Positions 24,730 to 36,779 of a DNA stretch of 64,000 nt are shown piece after piece; position 1 is the first letter of the stretch; every line of letters starts with the position of its first letter. The notes beneath the pieces are model-generated. The model made no database searches. It was not told where the DNA came from and saw only the letters and a list, made by a program, of their open reading frames with translations. Source of the DNA: Cacajao melanocephalus (Eukaryota; Chordata; Mammalia; Primates; Pitheciidae); the NCBI GenBank assembly GCA_963573385.1, contig CAUYLG010004905.1, forward strand, positions 1 through 64,000. The letters are read 5' to 3'. A program made the translations under genes and the position numbers.

Positions 24730-27599
24730 AGTATTGTTCTTTAGCTTAGACTTGAGGAGACACTATAGCCATTCGGAGTGGAGTCAGTCTAACTGGAGAC
24801 AATTCAGGAATGCTGTGATTTAGAAAGAAGACAAGTGACATATTTAGAACAGTATATTAAAAAGGAAAAGCAAATGCTTTTCTTAGGTTACATCAGATTG
24901 AATTGGGAGAATTTTCTACCTGTGAAAAGCACTCAGTAATTAGTAGTTATAAGTAGGTGTGTTTGGCCTTGGCAAAGAAGCTCTTTCTTGGGTGGGAGCT
25001 AGAGGTGATGTAGATGTATGCCAGGGAGCAATACTTACCAATTTCGTCACTGGTTCCCAGTTATCCTGTTTTTTTGGCAAGTAATCTACAATAATGTCTG
25101 CCAATCTTTTCAGCCTGGGGCAAATCTAGAACATTCAAAGAAAGGATAAGAAAAGGAGGAAGGACCCACCTATCTCATAGCAATATGAGATTTGTTTACC
25201 TACACCTTTCTACACTTTTCTCATTGTAAATATTTGCATGTATGGGTTCAACCACAATCCCAACCTCTCTTCCATGGTGTATATAATTGGTCACAGGCAG
25301 CCATATGAATATGTCAGCTGTTGTATCTCTTCTTTCATTGTCATTGAAATACTAATGTGTTTCCTTATCAAAACTGGAAAGCTAATATCTTTGGACAATG
25401 GGTGCTGTTACTGAAAACAAAGTAATTTGTGGGAAATATTTCACAAATATTTCATAATGGAAATCTATTATGTTTCATGATTCTGTAAGAGTAGATGTAA
25501 ATCTCATAATGCAAGCTAAGAAGAGAAAAATGTTACCATGGCATACTAATTTAGATAATTAATAAGAATGTTGAGTTTTAATCTAAGTTTTAATTTAATA
25601 TATTAATCTATTGGTATAAAACTCATGATAGCTGATCTAAAAGTGAATGGCTGGTCCCTGAATTTTCAGCAATTTTTTTTAGTTAATTTTTTTGCCTTTT
25701 TCCTACTTGTATTTTTTTACTTAAATTTGAAATTTACGTATCTCTTAATCCCCACAGAATTCATTAACTCTCTATCTAGAGTAAAAAATAGCCAATTTAG
25801 CAGGAGCAGTATTTGGTGATTCTCATTTTGAGCACAAATGTCTAATCAACACCTGCAGTCTGGGATGTATTAGTTAGTTTACTCTGCATGCTGCTGAGAA
25901 GGGTAACCTAACGATGCTTCTGATAGACTAAACATTTGCAAATGAGCTCTCCGGTGCCTAAGTTATCCATGCAGTGTAAAGCAAGTAGGGCTGGTTTGGA
26001 GTACTTTGCCTTTCTTTATTTATTATGACAAATAGGTTGGTATAATTTAAACATACCAGCAGCCCATGTGTCTCTTACTTAAGATGCTACCCATTTATGA
26101 GAAAAAATATCAGAATTGCACAATTTAAGTTAACTGGCACTTTCTACGCATTTTCAACTGTGTTTTTTTACATAATGTGAATGACACTTTTCATTTATTT
26201 GAATAATTTTATAAATTGCTTTTCAAAACATGGATTTATTTATTAACTTGGTATTTTAAAATAATGATAATATAGCAATAGTTTTCTTCATTCCATAAAT
26301 AAGTAATGCATATTCACAACTCTTAGTATTACATGTAAGAATCACTTATAAGATTAGACAACACATATTGGCTTAAACTATTAGAAATATAAACATGTTC
26401 TATTATAAAAACAAAATATATTACATATTCTTTGTTCTGAAAAATGAGCTTCAGAGCATTAATAATTAACTCTGAAATTCAGTATATACTCCATAACAAC
26501 ACAAATTTATATATATTCCGTTTCAAATACAGAGTAGATGCCAAATTATTTTACCAGAAAAGTGAGCAGTTTAATTTTTTCCCAGAACTAAGGGGCAGGG
26601 TTCAACATAAAATTTTTCTGGCCACAGCTAGTGTTTTTATTTTTCTTCCCAGTGATAGGAATCAGCTTTCCATGGAGCAACTGGAACTGTGTCTGCTCTT
26701 TGCAGACGGACCCAGAGCAAGCTCAAAGACCATGTTTCCTAGAGTAATAACTTGTCTAAACTTCAGATTCTAAATCCAGAATGGGAATTCACTGATTTAT
26801 AGTAATTAGTTTAGAAGAAATATTATTTAGTTGAAGTTAAGATTTTGCAGTGAATCAGAAATTCTCCTCAGGATCTAAAGATAAGAGATAATATGTTGGC
26901 ATTGCAAGGTCAAATAAGATTGTCTTTGCTGAGGAGAGAAACTCAGCCGATATCTACAATTGATTACTATGCCCACTTTATCAACAGTAAATGCCGGCTG
27001 TAATCTGGGCACTTCTTAAACACAGGATTCAGAGTGGCTGTGCCATCATGGTACTCAGTATTCATGGAGTAACTAATTTTAGAGTGGTTACTTAAAGAAG
27101 GGCTAGTGACAAGGACAGCTCCCATGCCAAGTTCTAATCACATAGGATGGTTGCGTGCCATGTGATATCCACAGGCTGTCTGCAACCCAGTGGCTTAGAA
27201 ATTTTGCCTATGCTTACATATGCTTTCTCCCACCCACGATTTTATCTACCATGCCTGCAATGAGGTTTTAACTATATTCAAACCCAGAAACAGTATTAAA
27301 CTTGCTAGCAAGCTTAGGTCAAGATTATAGGAGAAATAATCAATTAATGTTGAAAATACATTAAAAAACAAACTACGTGAAAAGTGTGTCTATAGTCATA
27401 ATAGCTCACAAAATCTCCATTTTGGCTAACTTAGTACAAGCTGCATAAATACATGCAAGGGCATTGGAAATAAAGTTATCAGAGGAATGTCTCTAGAATT
27501 CTGGAAGCTGCAGACAGTGGAGGCCTCCATCCGATCCAGGTGTGTGCATTATTTGTTTATATTTTGGCCTGGATCTTCCAAGAGCAAGATCCCATGTTG
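24730..27599. other. Unassigned AT-rich DNA
   Basis: Nearly 2.9 kb. The only frame above 100 codons is 26444-26773 (plus), with no domain or signal-like sequence. No repeat family recognised; this is one of the longest unexplained stretches in the window. Confidence 0.6.
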
Positions 27600-27855
27600 T
27601 TTTTCCCTTAAAACCCAGGTCAGGTATCCATCATCCCTCCTGGTAACTGTCTCTGGCCCCCCAGCTATAGTGTGAGTATCTTCCCATCATAAGCGGTATG
27701 CATCCCTATAGTTAGTGTGTTATAATTATCCTTGGAGAGTCTCTTTTCATTACCACACTTCTCGTGGACACAGGATTTGTCCTTGTATTCCCAAAGCCTA
27801 CCACAGTACCATTTCCTTAGCAGGCATTCACTGATGGGTGTTGAATGACCTGACA
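27600..27855 (+). mobile_element. L2 LINE 3' end
   Basis: 'tccttgtattcccaaagcct', 'accacagtaccatttcctta' and 'gcaggcattcactgatgggt' then 'gttgaatgac' match the L2 3' terminus ('cccagcgcctagcacagtgcc', 'gtaggcactcaataaatg', 'ttgaatga' in pieces). Confidence 0.7.
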
Positions 27856-27954
27856 TCTCAGATATAGCTACTCTGGCTCCCCTACTGGTTGGTTACTCAA
27901 CATAGATCTACTCAACTCTTTCCTTCAACAGTTTGGATGGGCTTTTGTACCACA

Positions 27955-28040
27955 AACCCTCATGACACAAGTTTACCCATGTAAAAAATCTGCACATGTA
28001 CCCTGAACTTAAAATAAAAGTTAAAAAACAAAGCAAAAAA
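27955..28040 (+). mobile_element. Extremely truncated L1 3' end
   Basis: 'agtttacccatgtaaaaaat', 'ctgcacatgtaccctgaact' and 'taaaataaaagttaaaaaac' are the last ~80 bp of a primate-type L1 3' UTR plus A-rich tail. Confidence 0.85.
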
Positions 28041-28889
28041 TACATGGTTTTAGCCAACCCCGATCATTCGTGCTCAGTGTACACCTATTGAGAGATTGGA
28101 ACTTGAAAGTTTAGTAGGCATTTTTATTTTTGTTATTTATTTTTTTCCACCATTTTGTTGCTGAATTCTTATTATTATAAATATCATTTTTGCTATTATT
28201 AGCTACTCAGTGATTGTCAACATTTTAAATCCTATAATATCCTCATCCCCCAAATCTCAAATTTGTTTCAGTAATAACAGCACTAAGTAGTTAGGGTTTT
28301 TATGCATCTTTCTATTGATACAATGATTTTTGACCTTCCCTATTTCCACAGGAAGAGCACTAGTTTAACTGAGCTCATCAGGGAAGCTTTCTGCAATAAG
28401 AAAAATCTCACCACTCTGTCATCTATAGATCTCATCTTACACAATTGTAAAGATTGTGTAAGATGATTATATCTTATTTCAGTCATTTTTAAAGTAGTAT
28501 TTATAATCTATCCCATTGCAGAGAGGCATTGATTTTTTTAAAGAAAAAAATTCTAAAAGTACAGAAAATTAGAATAATTAGCAGTAAGTGGTCCACACAA
28601 AGTGAAATATACCAAGGCAGACATGCATTTACTATATCCTCATAGTTATATTGTTTTTAATAAGCTGTGAGCTGTGACCCAGTAGTGTGTTTTAAAATCA
28701 GCTGAGTTAAAACCAGTATTTTTAAAAAATGATATTGAATAGAGTAGAAAATATCAAAGTTTATAACACATAGTGAGAATAAATATTACTTTCTAAAACT
28801 TTTTCTGCATATGCTTAAATGCATATGTATAATGTACATTTTTACTGTGGGTCATGATAAAATGAATATAAATAAAACAGAGCAATATA
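28041..28889. other. Unassigned AT-rich DNA with perfect hairpin
   Basis: Contains a perfect 13-bp inverted repeat at 28433-28465 (separate entry). Otherwise no element recognised. Confidence 0.6.
28433..28465. repeat. Perfect 13-bp inverted repeat, 7-nt loop
   Basis: Arm 'catcttacacaat' (28433-28445) is the exact reverse complement of 'attgtgtaagatg' (28453-28465), with loop 'tgtaaag'. No T-run follows and nothing identifies it as a functional RNA. Confidence 0.95.
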
Positions 28890-30640
28890 ACTATATTCTG
28901 AATATGGAATCAGTGAGTTACAGGGTCTGAGCCTACAGGTTTTCTAAGATAAGACCAAATTGTTTTCCAAATTTTTTTTTTTAAGTTAATATATCCATGA
29001 GCAGTTTAAAAGTTTCCATTGTACCACATCTTCAGCAGTAGTTGTTATGAAAGACTTTTAATTTTTTTCTAATATAGTGGGGAAAAAAATGGCATGCCAT
29101 GAGATTTTAACATACATACCTAAATTACCAATGATGTCCATCTTATATTTAAGGGCCTTATGGATTCTTCTTTTGACAAGTGTCTTTCATATTATTTCTC
29201 CATTTTTCTTTTTGGGTGGTTTTTTTTTTTTTTCTTATACAACCACTTCAATATGAAGTGGTTATGTGTTTTTAATTAAGGTATATTTTTCCAAACTATA
29301 GGTTAGCTTTTCACTTCATTTCTGCTGTATTTGGTTTAACAGAGTTGTTAATTTTCATTTAATCAATGTAGTCAAATTGGTCACTTCTTTCCTTTATTGG
29401 TTTGTGAATTTGGGGTTATACTGAAGAATTCTTTCCTTACCCTAATTCATAAAGCCATCATTACACATTTTCTCCTATGTATTATTGAAGTTTTGCCATT
29501 TAGAATTAATTATTCCTTTCATCTGAAATTGATTTTGGTGTATGGTGTGAGGTAAGGATCGAATTTTCCCTTTTCTAAAGAGGTGGTCAATTGTCCAAGA
29601 ATCTTTTATGAAACAATTTATCATTTCCTCTTTAATCTACAATCAGTAATCTAATGCCACTCCATACATGTTAGTGTGATTGGGACTTTTGATTCTGTTC
29701 TAGTTTATCTATTTTTGAACTCTTATCAAATCATTTTAATTGCTATAATTTCCCTCGTTTTGAATAAGTCTTGATATCTCATGGACACTTTTTTTTTTTC
29801 CCCAAAAATGTCTCAGCTATTTTTGGGCCTTTGCTTTTTGATGAATTTTAAAAGCATCTTACCAAGTTTCTAAAGACTTTTATTAAAGAAATATCTAAAT
29901 CCTGTATATATTGTTGCTATTTTAAATGTTATTTAATAAATTATATAATTTGTTTGCTGCTAGTCAATAGATATATATATAACTTTTATATTTGTATTTA
30001 TTCTTATACCCAGCCACTTTGTTATGTCTTATATGTGTTCATATTTTGTCCAGCAGATATTTAAGTTTTAGGGTTTAACAATTATTTCATCTTCAAACTA
30101 ACAATTCTATTTATTTTTTTCAAATCCTTATATTTATTTTTGTTTCTTGACTTATTGCTCTGAGTATAATACTCAGTACAAGCAGCATTATTGCAGTCTT
30201 GATTTTAATGGGAATGCATTTAAACATTTTACTATTAAATACAATGTTTGCTGTAGGGTTTTTATAGATATCCTTTATCATCTTTAGTAGGGACTCTTCC
30301 ACTTTTAGTTTTTTAAGTAGATTTAATCATGAATAGATATTGAATCTTATTGACTATCCTACATTTATTGACAGAATCATATATTTCCCCACCTTTAATC
30401 TACTTGTATGGAATATAACTATTTTCCATATGTCAATATATTTATATATTTCTGTCTTTCTTGGATAAAACTAATTTGAGCATGATGTATTTTTATTGTT
30501 GTAATAGTTTTGTTAATATTTTTTCATTTGAAATTGTTTCTATTCATGAGTGAGATTGGGCTGTAATTTTAAGTGAAATCATTATAAATATTGATACCTG
30601 AATTGAGCTCATATTCTTTGAAAATGCCATTTTAAGTGTG
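28890..30640 (-). mobile_element. Ancient L1M, antisense, ORF2 region
   Basis: From left to right the sequence follows antisense L1M ORF2: 'accaaattgttttccaaat', 'ggtgtatggtgtgaggtaag', 'tgattctgttctagtttatc', 'gctatttttgggcctttgc', 'gctgtagggtttttatagat', 'gagattgggctgtaatttt'. It is much more diverged than the L1 at 11.9 kb. A small perfect hairpin (29241-29250 with 29254-29263) lies within it. Confidence 0.8.
30120..30302 (-). pseudogene. L1M ORF2 reverse-transcriptase fragment
   Basis: Sixty codons stay open on the minus strand. 'KMIKDIYKNPTANIVFN' near residues 7-23 and 'ILRAISQE' near 46-53 correspond to the L1 RT region just before the polymerase box. The QGCPLSPLLF-type block between them is corrupted. 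It is a relic within the larger L1M. Confidence 0.75.
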
Positions 30641-30694
30641 CATATGCTAAATATTCATTTGTTTCAGAAACTTATCAGCATTTTTGTAATAATA

Positions 30695-30928
30695 CAGTTG
30701 TTAAAACATAGGAACTAGACAGACTGATTTTGAATTCTTCACTTACCAATTCCACCACTTACTGAGTCTATGTACTTGATCTATTTACTTTCTTTCTCTT
30801 AACCTCAAATACCTTATCTGAAATATGAACCTAATAATTGTTTCTAGTTTATGGCAATGTTTTATCATAAATATGAAGAGCTAACACAGTACTTGGAATA
30901 TAGTTCACATTAAATAATGATAGCTGTG
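30695..30928 (+). mobile_element. MIR SINE, near full length
   Basis: 'gaactagacagactgatttt', 'accacttactgagtctatg', 'cttaacctcaaatacctta', 'aatatgaacctaataattg', 'gaagagctaacacagtactt' run through the whole MIR. Confidence 0.8.
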
Positions 30929-31060
30929 TCTGTTATGATTTTATTAAAGAAAACTATATTTTAATCGTGTCAACAAATATTTCTACTTATAATTTAAATT
31001 TGTTAAATTTTGCTATTCCTAAACCTTAACTGAACTGATCTGTTATTTTAAAGGGGACAT

Positions 31061-31524
31061 TTAGAGTATTACTACTTTTATTCTAAATTGCAATTCACAG
31101 AGATTTTCATTTTCCACATTGTGGCACAAAAGACAGTTGTGGTTTTTGTTTGTTAGTTTGCTTTTTAAAAATATATTTACCCAACCAAACCTCCAGTCCT
31201 CCTCTTGAGAATATAATGATATCACTTGCTGGGGACAAGAGAAGGTGAAGGGCTGTCCACCAACAGAAGCTATGTGAGGATAGCATGTAGAACTCCAAGG
31301 GGCCTTAGAAGAAAGTATCACCACCTGTGAACAATGGTGTACACAATGCACATTGGATTTATCTAGCTTTTTGTCCTCAAAAAGGAAGGCTATTGTGCAA
31401 TCAACTACAGCAATTTTTTCCACTTTATAAAACTTTCTTAACATTGCTTAATTTAAAAACAATGTCCTTATGGATAGACTTCCACTTTAGGTATAGAGTA
31501 AAAGTATACATAAAACAGTAGGAT
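31061..31524. other. Unassigned DNA
   Basis: A 127-codon minus-strand frame (31061-31444) has no domain or repeat content that I can name. I treat it as chance; it could be tested by comparative data. Confidence 0.5.
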
Positions 31525-31725
31525 TAGAGAATGAAAGTTAGACAGTACAGGTTCAAATCACAGTCTCCTGCCTTAGGTTAGTGATGGAACCCATGCCTTA
31601 ATTTTCTGTTCTGGACAAGGATGATGGTTGTTGCTTATGAGAAGAAATGAATTAATATGCTAAGAATGCTAAGCCATAGCTAGCACTATGTGTGTTAACA
31701 AATTATTATCTTTATTCTATACTAG
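31525..31725 (+). mobile_element. MIR SINE
   Basis: 'agtacaggttcaaatcacag', 'ccttaattttctgttctgga', 'gagaagaaatgaattaatat' and 'agccatagctagcactatgt' keep MIR order. Confidence 0.65.
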
Positions 31726-32344
31726 GAAAGGCTGTCTTTGCTTTAACTTTTGGGTATCACCTAACAATATATTTTGAACATGCCTAAAATGCTCTATTTG
31801 ATAGATATTATTTCTTTAGCCAATTTAAGTCTTTTGAAATGTAATTTTAATGCACATCTTATTGTTTAGTCTTAGTAAATATACATATTATGCCTAAAGA
31901 TCAAATTATTGGGTCATGGAATTGCAATCTTATCTCCAAACTAAACAATCTAAGCATTTTTAAATTTACTTTCCCTTATAGTAATCATAACTTTTTCAGA
32001 AAAGATGATTTTTTAATGTAATGATTATATCAAAAATATTCTTTCATGGAATCCATAAAATATCTCTAATATTTTCAATCCAATAAATACCTGCCAGTTT
32101 AGAAATTTACACTCACCTTATCCAGATGAGTTATATTGTATCTTGCTAGAAGCAATGTATCTGTATCAATGTCAAAATACTACGGACAACACAGTCATTA
32201 TTCCAAATCTAATTTTTATCCTTAAGCCCAAATATATGTGTGTGTGTGTATATATATATATATGAAATGAATTCACTGCTTCAATCCCCAGTAAATATAT
32301 TTTTAAGGGAAATGAAAGTCACTAATACCCATGGTCACCTAATA
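31726..32344. other. Unassigned DNA, TG/TA microsatellite
   Basis: A (TG)n(TA)n run occupies 32233-32263. 31.89-31.95 kb ('aaattattgggtcatggaat') may be a scrap of antisense L1M, too short to call. Confidence 0.55.
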
Positions 32345-32450
32345 CCCTTACATAATCATTCTGACTTGGTTGAGAAGAGTTGTTGTATGGACATTACCTA
32401 CCTTATAGGAATGCTGTGAGGATTAGAGAAATATCTGAAAAATGATTTGA
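32345..32450 (+). mobile_element. MIR SINE 3' part
   Basis: 'ggacattacctaccttatag' then 'gaatgctgtgaggattagag' is the MIR 3' half (acctacctcatagggttgttgtgagg). Confidence 0.65.
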
Positions 32451-33118
32451 GCTTCTTCAGGAAAGATGGTATTAATATGAGATGGTATTTTTATTTCAAT
32501 GAGCAGGAGATTGAAAGAGGATTATTTCCTGAAGTGGAAGAGAGGCATGGTGGTGAAGAAATCAAATGCTCCACCTTAAATAAGATGGATTACAGTGATA
32601 TCAAAGGGAGACTCAGCTGGTTCAGACCTTAGTGGCAAGAAAGAGGAAGCAGCCTCTAATCCTCTATCCAGCCAGCCTTGGTTTTTTTGCATAGATCCAC
32701 TCTCAAGGAAAGTAGGTAGCAATGGAAAATGTTTGAGGTCAAGACAGTCAGTAGCTGTTGAGCTCACATAGTTTTTTCTCCCCATGTCACTCCAGATGTG
32801 ATGCATTATAATGTATGTAAAACTGGGAGGAAAGAGCACAATAAACCATATGGTTAAGCTGGATATGTTTAAAGCAAATGTCAACAGTTAAGAACTATGC
32901 ATCTGAACTACCACATCTCTGGATATAGGCACATAGACAATTAATATGGACATAAGAACGCAACAAAAACTAGTTGGTTTTAGAGCAAATCTAGTCCCCC
33001 ATCCCTACCACTGTCACAAAGTTAAACAAATCAGCACTGCTTGTTGCTTATTCTGGGTAGTTAAGCATATAATAAAAGAGTAGACTTTAACCTTCTTAAT
33101 TGATTTTTTGTTAATTTG
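32451..33118. other. Unassigned DNA
   Basis: A 102-codon minus frame at 32576-32884 has hydrophobic residues near its start but no recognisable protein; no repeat named. Confidence 0.55.
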
Positions 33119-33123
33119 GTTGT

Positions 33124-33651
33124 TGTATTAGAGTTCTCCAGTGAAACCAAACAAATAGGATATATATACATACGTACACACACACACACACAGACACACA
33201 CACACACACGGTCTCGGGGGAAACACAGGGAGAGAGAGATTGATTGGAGGATTTATTATGGAAATAGGTTTGCATGATTATGGGATCTGAGGAGTCCCAC
33301 AATATGCCATCTGCAAACCGAAGAACAAGTAAAACCAGTGGTGTAATTCAGTCTGGGGTTGAGAACTGGGGTAGGTACTCAAAAGGCCCAAGAATTGGGA
33401 GCTCTGATGTCCCACGACAAGAGAGGTGAATGACCCTGCTCAAGGAGAGAAAGATAATTTGCACTTCCTCAGCCTTTTTGTTCTGTTTAGACCGTCTGTG
33501 GATGGTGCGCTGCCCATCACATTGGTGAGGGGGACCCTTCTTTACTCCTCTACTGATTCAAATGCTAACCTCTTCCAGAAATGCCCTCACAGAGCAGCTA
33601 TGTGGCCATCCAGCTGCTCAGTCAGGGTGACACATAAGATTCACTGTCACA
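33124..33651 (-). mobile_element. Solo ERVL-type LTR, antisense, exact 5-bp TSD
   Basis: Begins 'tgtattagagttctccagtg' and ends 'cagggtgacacataagattc' to 'actgtcaca', the reverse complement of an LTR starting TG and ending CA (MLT2-like by recollection). The 5-bp repeat 'gttgt' flanks it exactly at 33119-33123 and 33652-33656, the duplication length expected for ERVL. Length is 528 bp. A CA run (33175-33209) occupies the region near its polyadenylation end. No internal viral sequence flanks it, so it is a solo LTR formed by recombination between two LTRs. Confidence 0.88.
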
Positions 33652-33656
33652 GTTGT

Positions 33657-34034
33657 TTTTTTCAGCAATCACAATCACTGTCTTTTCAGTGCTTTAGTAT
33701 ATGTAATCATTGTGGGTTTTGCTGCAGAATATATTGTGATTTTTAATATCATTAATGTAAAACACATAGAATATAGTCATGTGGATGATATTTATTCATA
33801 ATTCATGATTAAAAGTGCAGGTTATATTGGAAAATGAAGTAAAACCAATCTAGTTTGCATCAGGTACAACTATGATATCACTCTTAGAAAATAATTCAAA
33901 ATTGATGTTACCAGTTAATAGCAGACAAACTCCCAAACCCTTTATGCAGTGAAAGATGAGAATTGTAAAACCTTCAGAGAAATCTGAACATCCTAAGATT
34001 TAATGGGGGATAACTGTAGGTAAGGCATAAGTTA
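33657..34034. other. Unassigned DNA
   Basis: Short AT-rich interval between an LTR and a MIR; nothing recognised. Confidence 0.6.
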
Positions 34035-34137
34035 GAAAGCTTGGGCTCTTGGGCATGTTTGGGGCTGGCTGTGTAATGTTGGGAAATTCGCTTAAACTCT
34101 CTGAACTTCCATCATTGTCTTAGTGTGAGGCCTGGAC
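34035..34137 (+). mobile_element. MIR SINE core
   Basis: 'ggctggctgtgtaatgttgg' then 'gaaattcgcttaaactctct' and 'gaacttccatcattgtctt' correspond to the MIR core and 'cttaacctctctgtgcctca'. Confidence 0.7.
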
Positions 34138-34202
34138 ACCAATATTTTTTAAATGTCCAAAGTTAATTCTAATATGTAGGCAGGGAGAATAACCAGGATC
34201 GG

Positions 34203-34702
34203 TACAGGTTAGTCCTTCTCAAATTACAGTGCAAATATGAAGCTCTTGGGAATCTTGCTGGGCTCATGCCTGAGATTTTCTGGGGTTTGGTTTGGTTTGG
34301 TTTGGTTTTGTTTTGTTTTGTTTTGTTTTGTTTTGTTTTGTTTGAGACTGAATCTTGTTCTGTCACCCAGGCTGGAGTGCAGTGGTGCGATCTCGGCTCA
34401 CTGCAACCTCTTCCTCTCATGATCAAGTGATTCTCCTGCCTCAGCGTCCTGTGTAGCTGGGATTACAGGCACACACCACCACACCTGGCTAATTTTTGTA
34501 TTTTTAGTAGAGATGGCGTTTCACCATGTTGGTCAGGCTGGTCTCAAACTCCTGACCTCATGATCCACCCACCTTGGCCTCCCAAAGTGCTGGGATTACA
34601 GGCATGAGCCACCGTACCTGACCGAGATTTTCTGTTTTTCCCAAGATCCTGGAGGGTGCTGCTGCTGCCACTAGTCTGTCGACCACACTTTGAGTAGTAA
34701 AG
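34203..34702 (+). mobile_element. MER5A-type hAT-Charlie, split by Alu
   Basis: Left half 34203-34282 ('gttagtccttctcaaattac', 'tcttgctgggctcatgcct', 'gagattttctg') and right half 34624-34702 ('ggtgctgctgctgccactag', 'gaccacactttgagtagt') are the two parts of one non-autonomous hAT element of about 160 bp. The Alu between them repeats the last 11 bp of the left half. Confidence 0.85.
34283..34623 (-). mobile_element. Alu SINE, antisense, exact 11-bp TSD, pentanucleotide tail
   Basis: TSD 'gagattttctg' is at 34272-34282 and 34624-34634. The former poly(A) tail has become (TTTGG)n followed by (TTTTG)n over about 34285-34344. Both arms are complete to 'gccaccgtacctgacc'. Confidence 0.98.
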
Positions 34703-36779
34703 ACACATATGGTAGTTTGGAGGGTGGCTAAGGCTTGTAGGCAAGAGCTATTAATTCAATCAGGCTACTCTTCATCTTTAGTACACTTCTCACCTGGACT
34801 CCAGCATCTCTCTCTTCTAGAAGGATCAGAGCTATTTCTGATGGAGCCAACTGTTCTATTTTAGGTTTCCACCAGAAAGGCTCAGGAATAATAAGCAGTT
34901 TGTACACCTTGGTATCTGTTGTGAGCATTTAGGAAAAAGAAAATGCTGTAAGGCTTTGCTATAAATCTATTATATTTCTCTTCCCAAAATATCACCCTAT
35001 GAATTTTTTTAAGCAACACATTCTCATAGTTTTCTCCTCAGGTACTTAGCACTTAATATCAAATCAAAATGTACTGTTACACTTCATCATTCTCTTGAAG
35101 TTTAAAACATTCTTGTAGCACACAATCATTAACAAAAGGATGCATTCTAATGTATTTCCAATGGAATATTAAAATCGATCATTTGTTTCCTTTCTTAATG
35201 ACATCTCTAAGTATTTATGTACATACATATAGAAAATATGTAAGATGTTAGATAAGTGAAATTCTGTCTTATAATAAATCTTTGATTAAACCTCCACATT
35301 ATTTTTTAGGAAGTCAAAGCAAATAAATGTAGCAAGATTTTTTTCTATTTTTCCTTACAATTGAGCGAGTAAGTTTAAAAGTACATGCCAGAATTGCCCC
35401 CAAAATATGTTGTAATTTCATTTCAATGTGACAGTACATTTCAGAAGAAACGGTTTCTGAGGTGATCTGGGATAGGTTACAATGCTAATCTCACAGCTGT
35501 CTCTGTAACTCTCAGTACTCGTAAATCATGTGGTCTGTAATAAGAGAAGTAACTTTGAGAGGTTAGAAATCTTAAGAAAATTGTGACAGAGGTGATAGAT
35601 GATATGAAATGACTACGTTCTAAAGATGTAATATAAAGGGGAATGTGTTGCATTTGAGATAAGTGTCTCCTGGATTTTTTTTAAGCAGAAGAATATTAGC
35701 AATGTAATACATGGCATTCTTCAGCAGCATTATTTGATAAATTTTAAGCATTTCTATATCAAAGAGTTTTATATATAATCAAGCTTCATCTGAGTTTTCA
35801 GGAAGTCTTACTGGCCATTCTGATTATTTTGGAGGTTTCTGAAGATATCTTATGTTCTCAAGTGTATCTTGTGGAGTTGTTAAAAGTATTCAATTTATTT
35901 TCTAAGTCTAAATTCATTAAACAATCTGAAAAGCATTTCAAGTGCAGTGTAGGAAACAGAAACACTGAAAAAATAACCATGGGACTAGACTCTTGTTTTA
36001 TTCCTGTGCTGGACTGTAAGGGCATTAGAATTTGTTACAGTGAGCAAATAAACTTTGAATATCATTATCTAAAAACAAAGAAGTTGAGGTCTTTATAAAT
36101 GCTTGTATCCAGAACACTGTAATATTATTTCAGTTTTTGCACTATTTCAATTTTTGCATTATTTCAGTTTTTGAAATGGCTAATTTAAATTTAAGTAGAA
36201 AATAGTCCAATTCTTTAAATAAGATGTAATAATTTTGACTCTGTTAATAGCCCAACACTTTTCCATGTCACTCTGAAGGGAATATCTTTTTACTCCTGGT
36301 ATTGTGTAACAAGTTCCTCTGAACAACCTGTGGATAGATCAGGAGAGTAAGCATAGAACTAGGGAAGAATTCTCTGAGGAATTCATATTATGAATATATA
36401 TATTTTTATGCCCAATAGTTTACTTTATGATATAATAAGCACTTGTCTATTGCTAATGGTTTAATCAATCTTTATGCTCTTTTAAAATCCCTGCATATAT
36501 CAGTGACTTTTACCAGTGATTTTTTTAAATTCACATCAACGTGAGTTGTCAAACCTAATTTTATAACAAATACACGTGCCTAAAAACATATTGTATTCAG
36601 AATGACCTTTTCTCATTTTACTTGAATCCTTAAAATAATTGTTTTTGATTACTATTAAAAATATATAAGCACACTGTCCCTACATAACAGGAAGCATGTA
36701 TCAAATTGCATATATTTTTATGATCATGATGTATCTGAATGTATGTACTAAGCTGATATGCTCTAATGATTGGCTGCTT
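34703..36779. other. Unassigned AT-rich DNA
   Basis: About 2 kb. An 89-codon plus frame at 35829-36098 has no domain. A short near-duplicated phrase ('tttcagtttttgcac' and 'tttcaatttttgcat') lies near 36128-36170. No named repeat. Confidence 0.6.

Noticed and set aside
31061..31444. 127-codon minus-strand frame
   Set aside because: No motif, and a second unrelated frame overlaps it; treated as chance.
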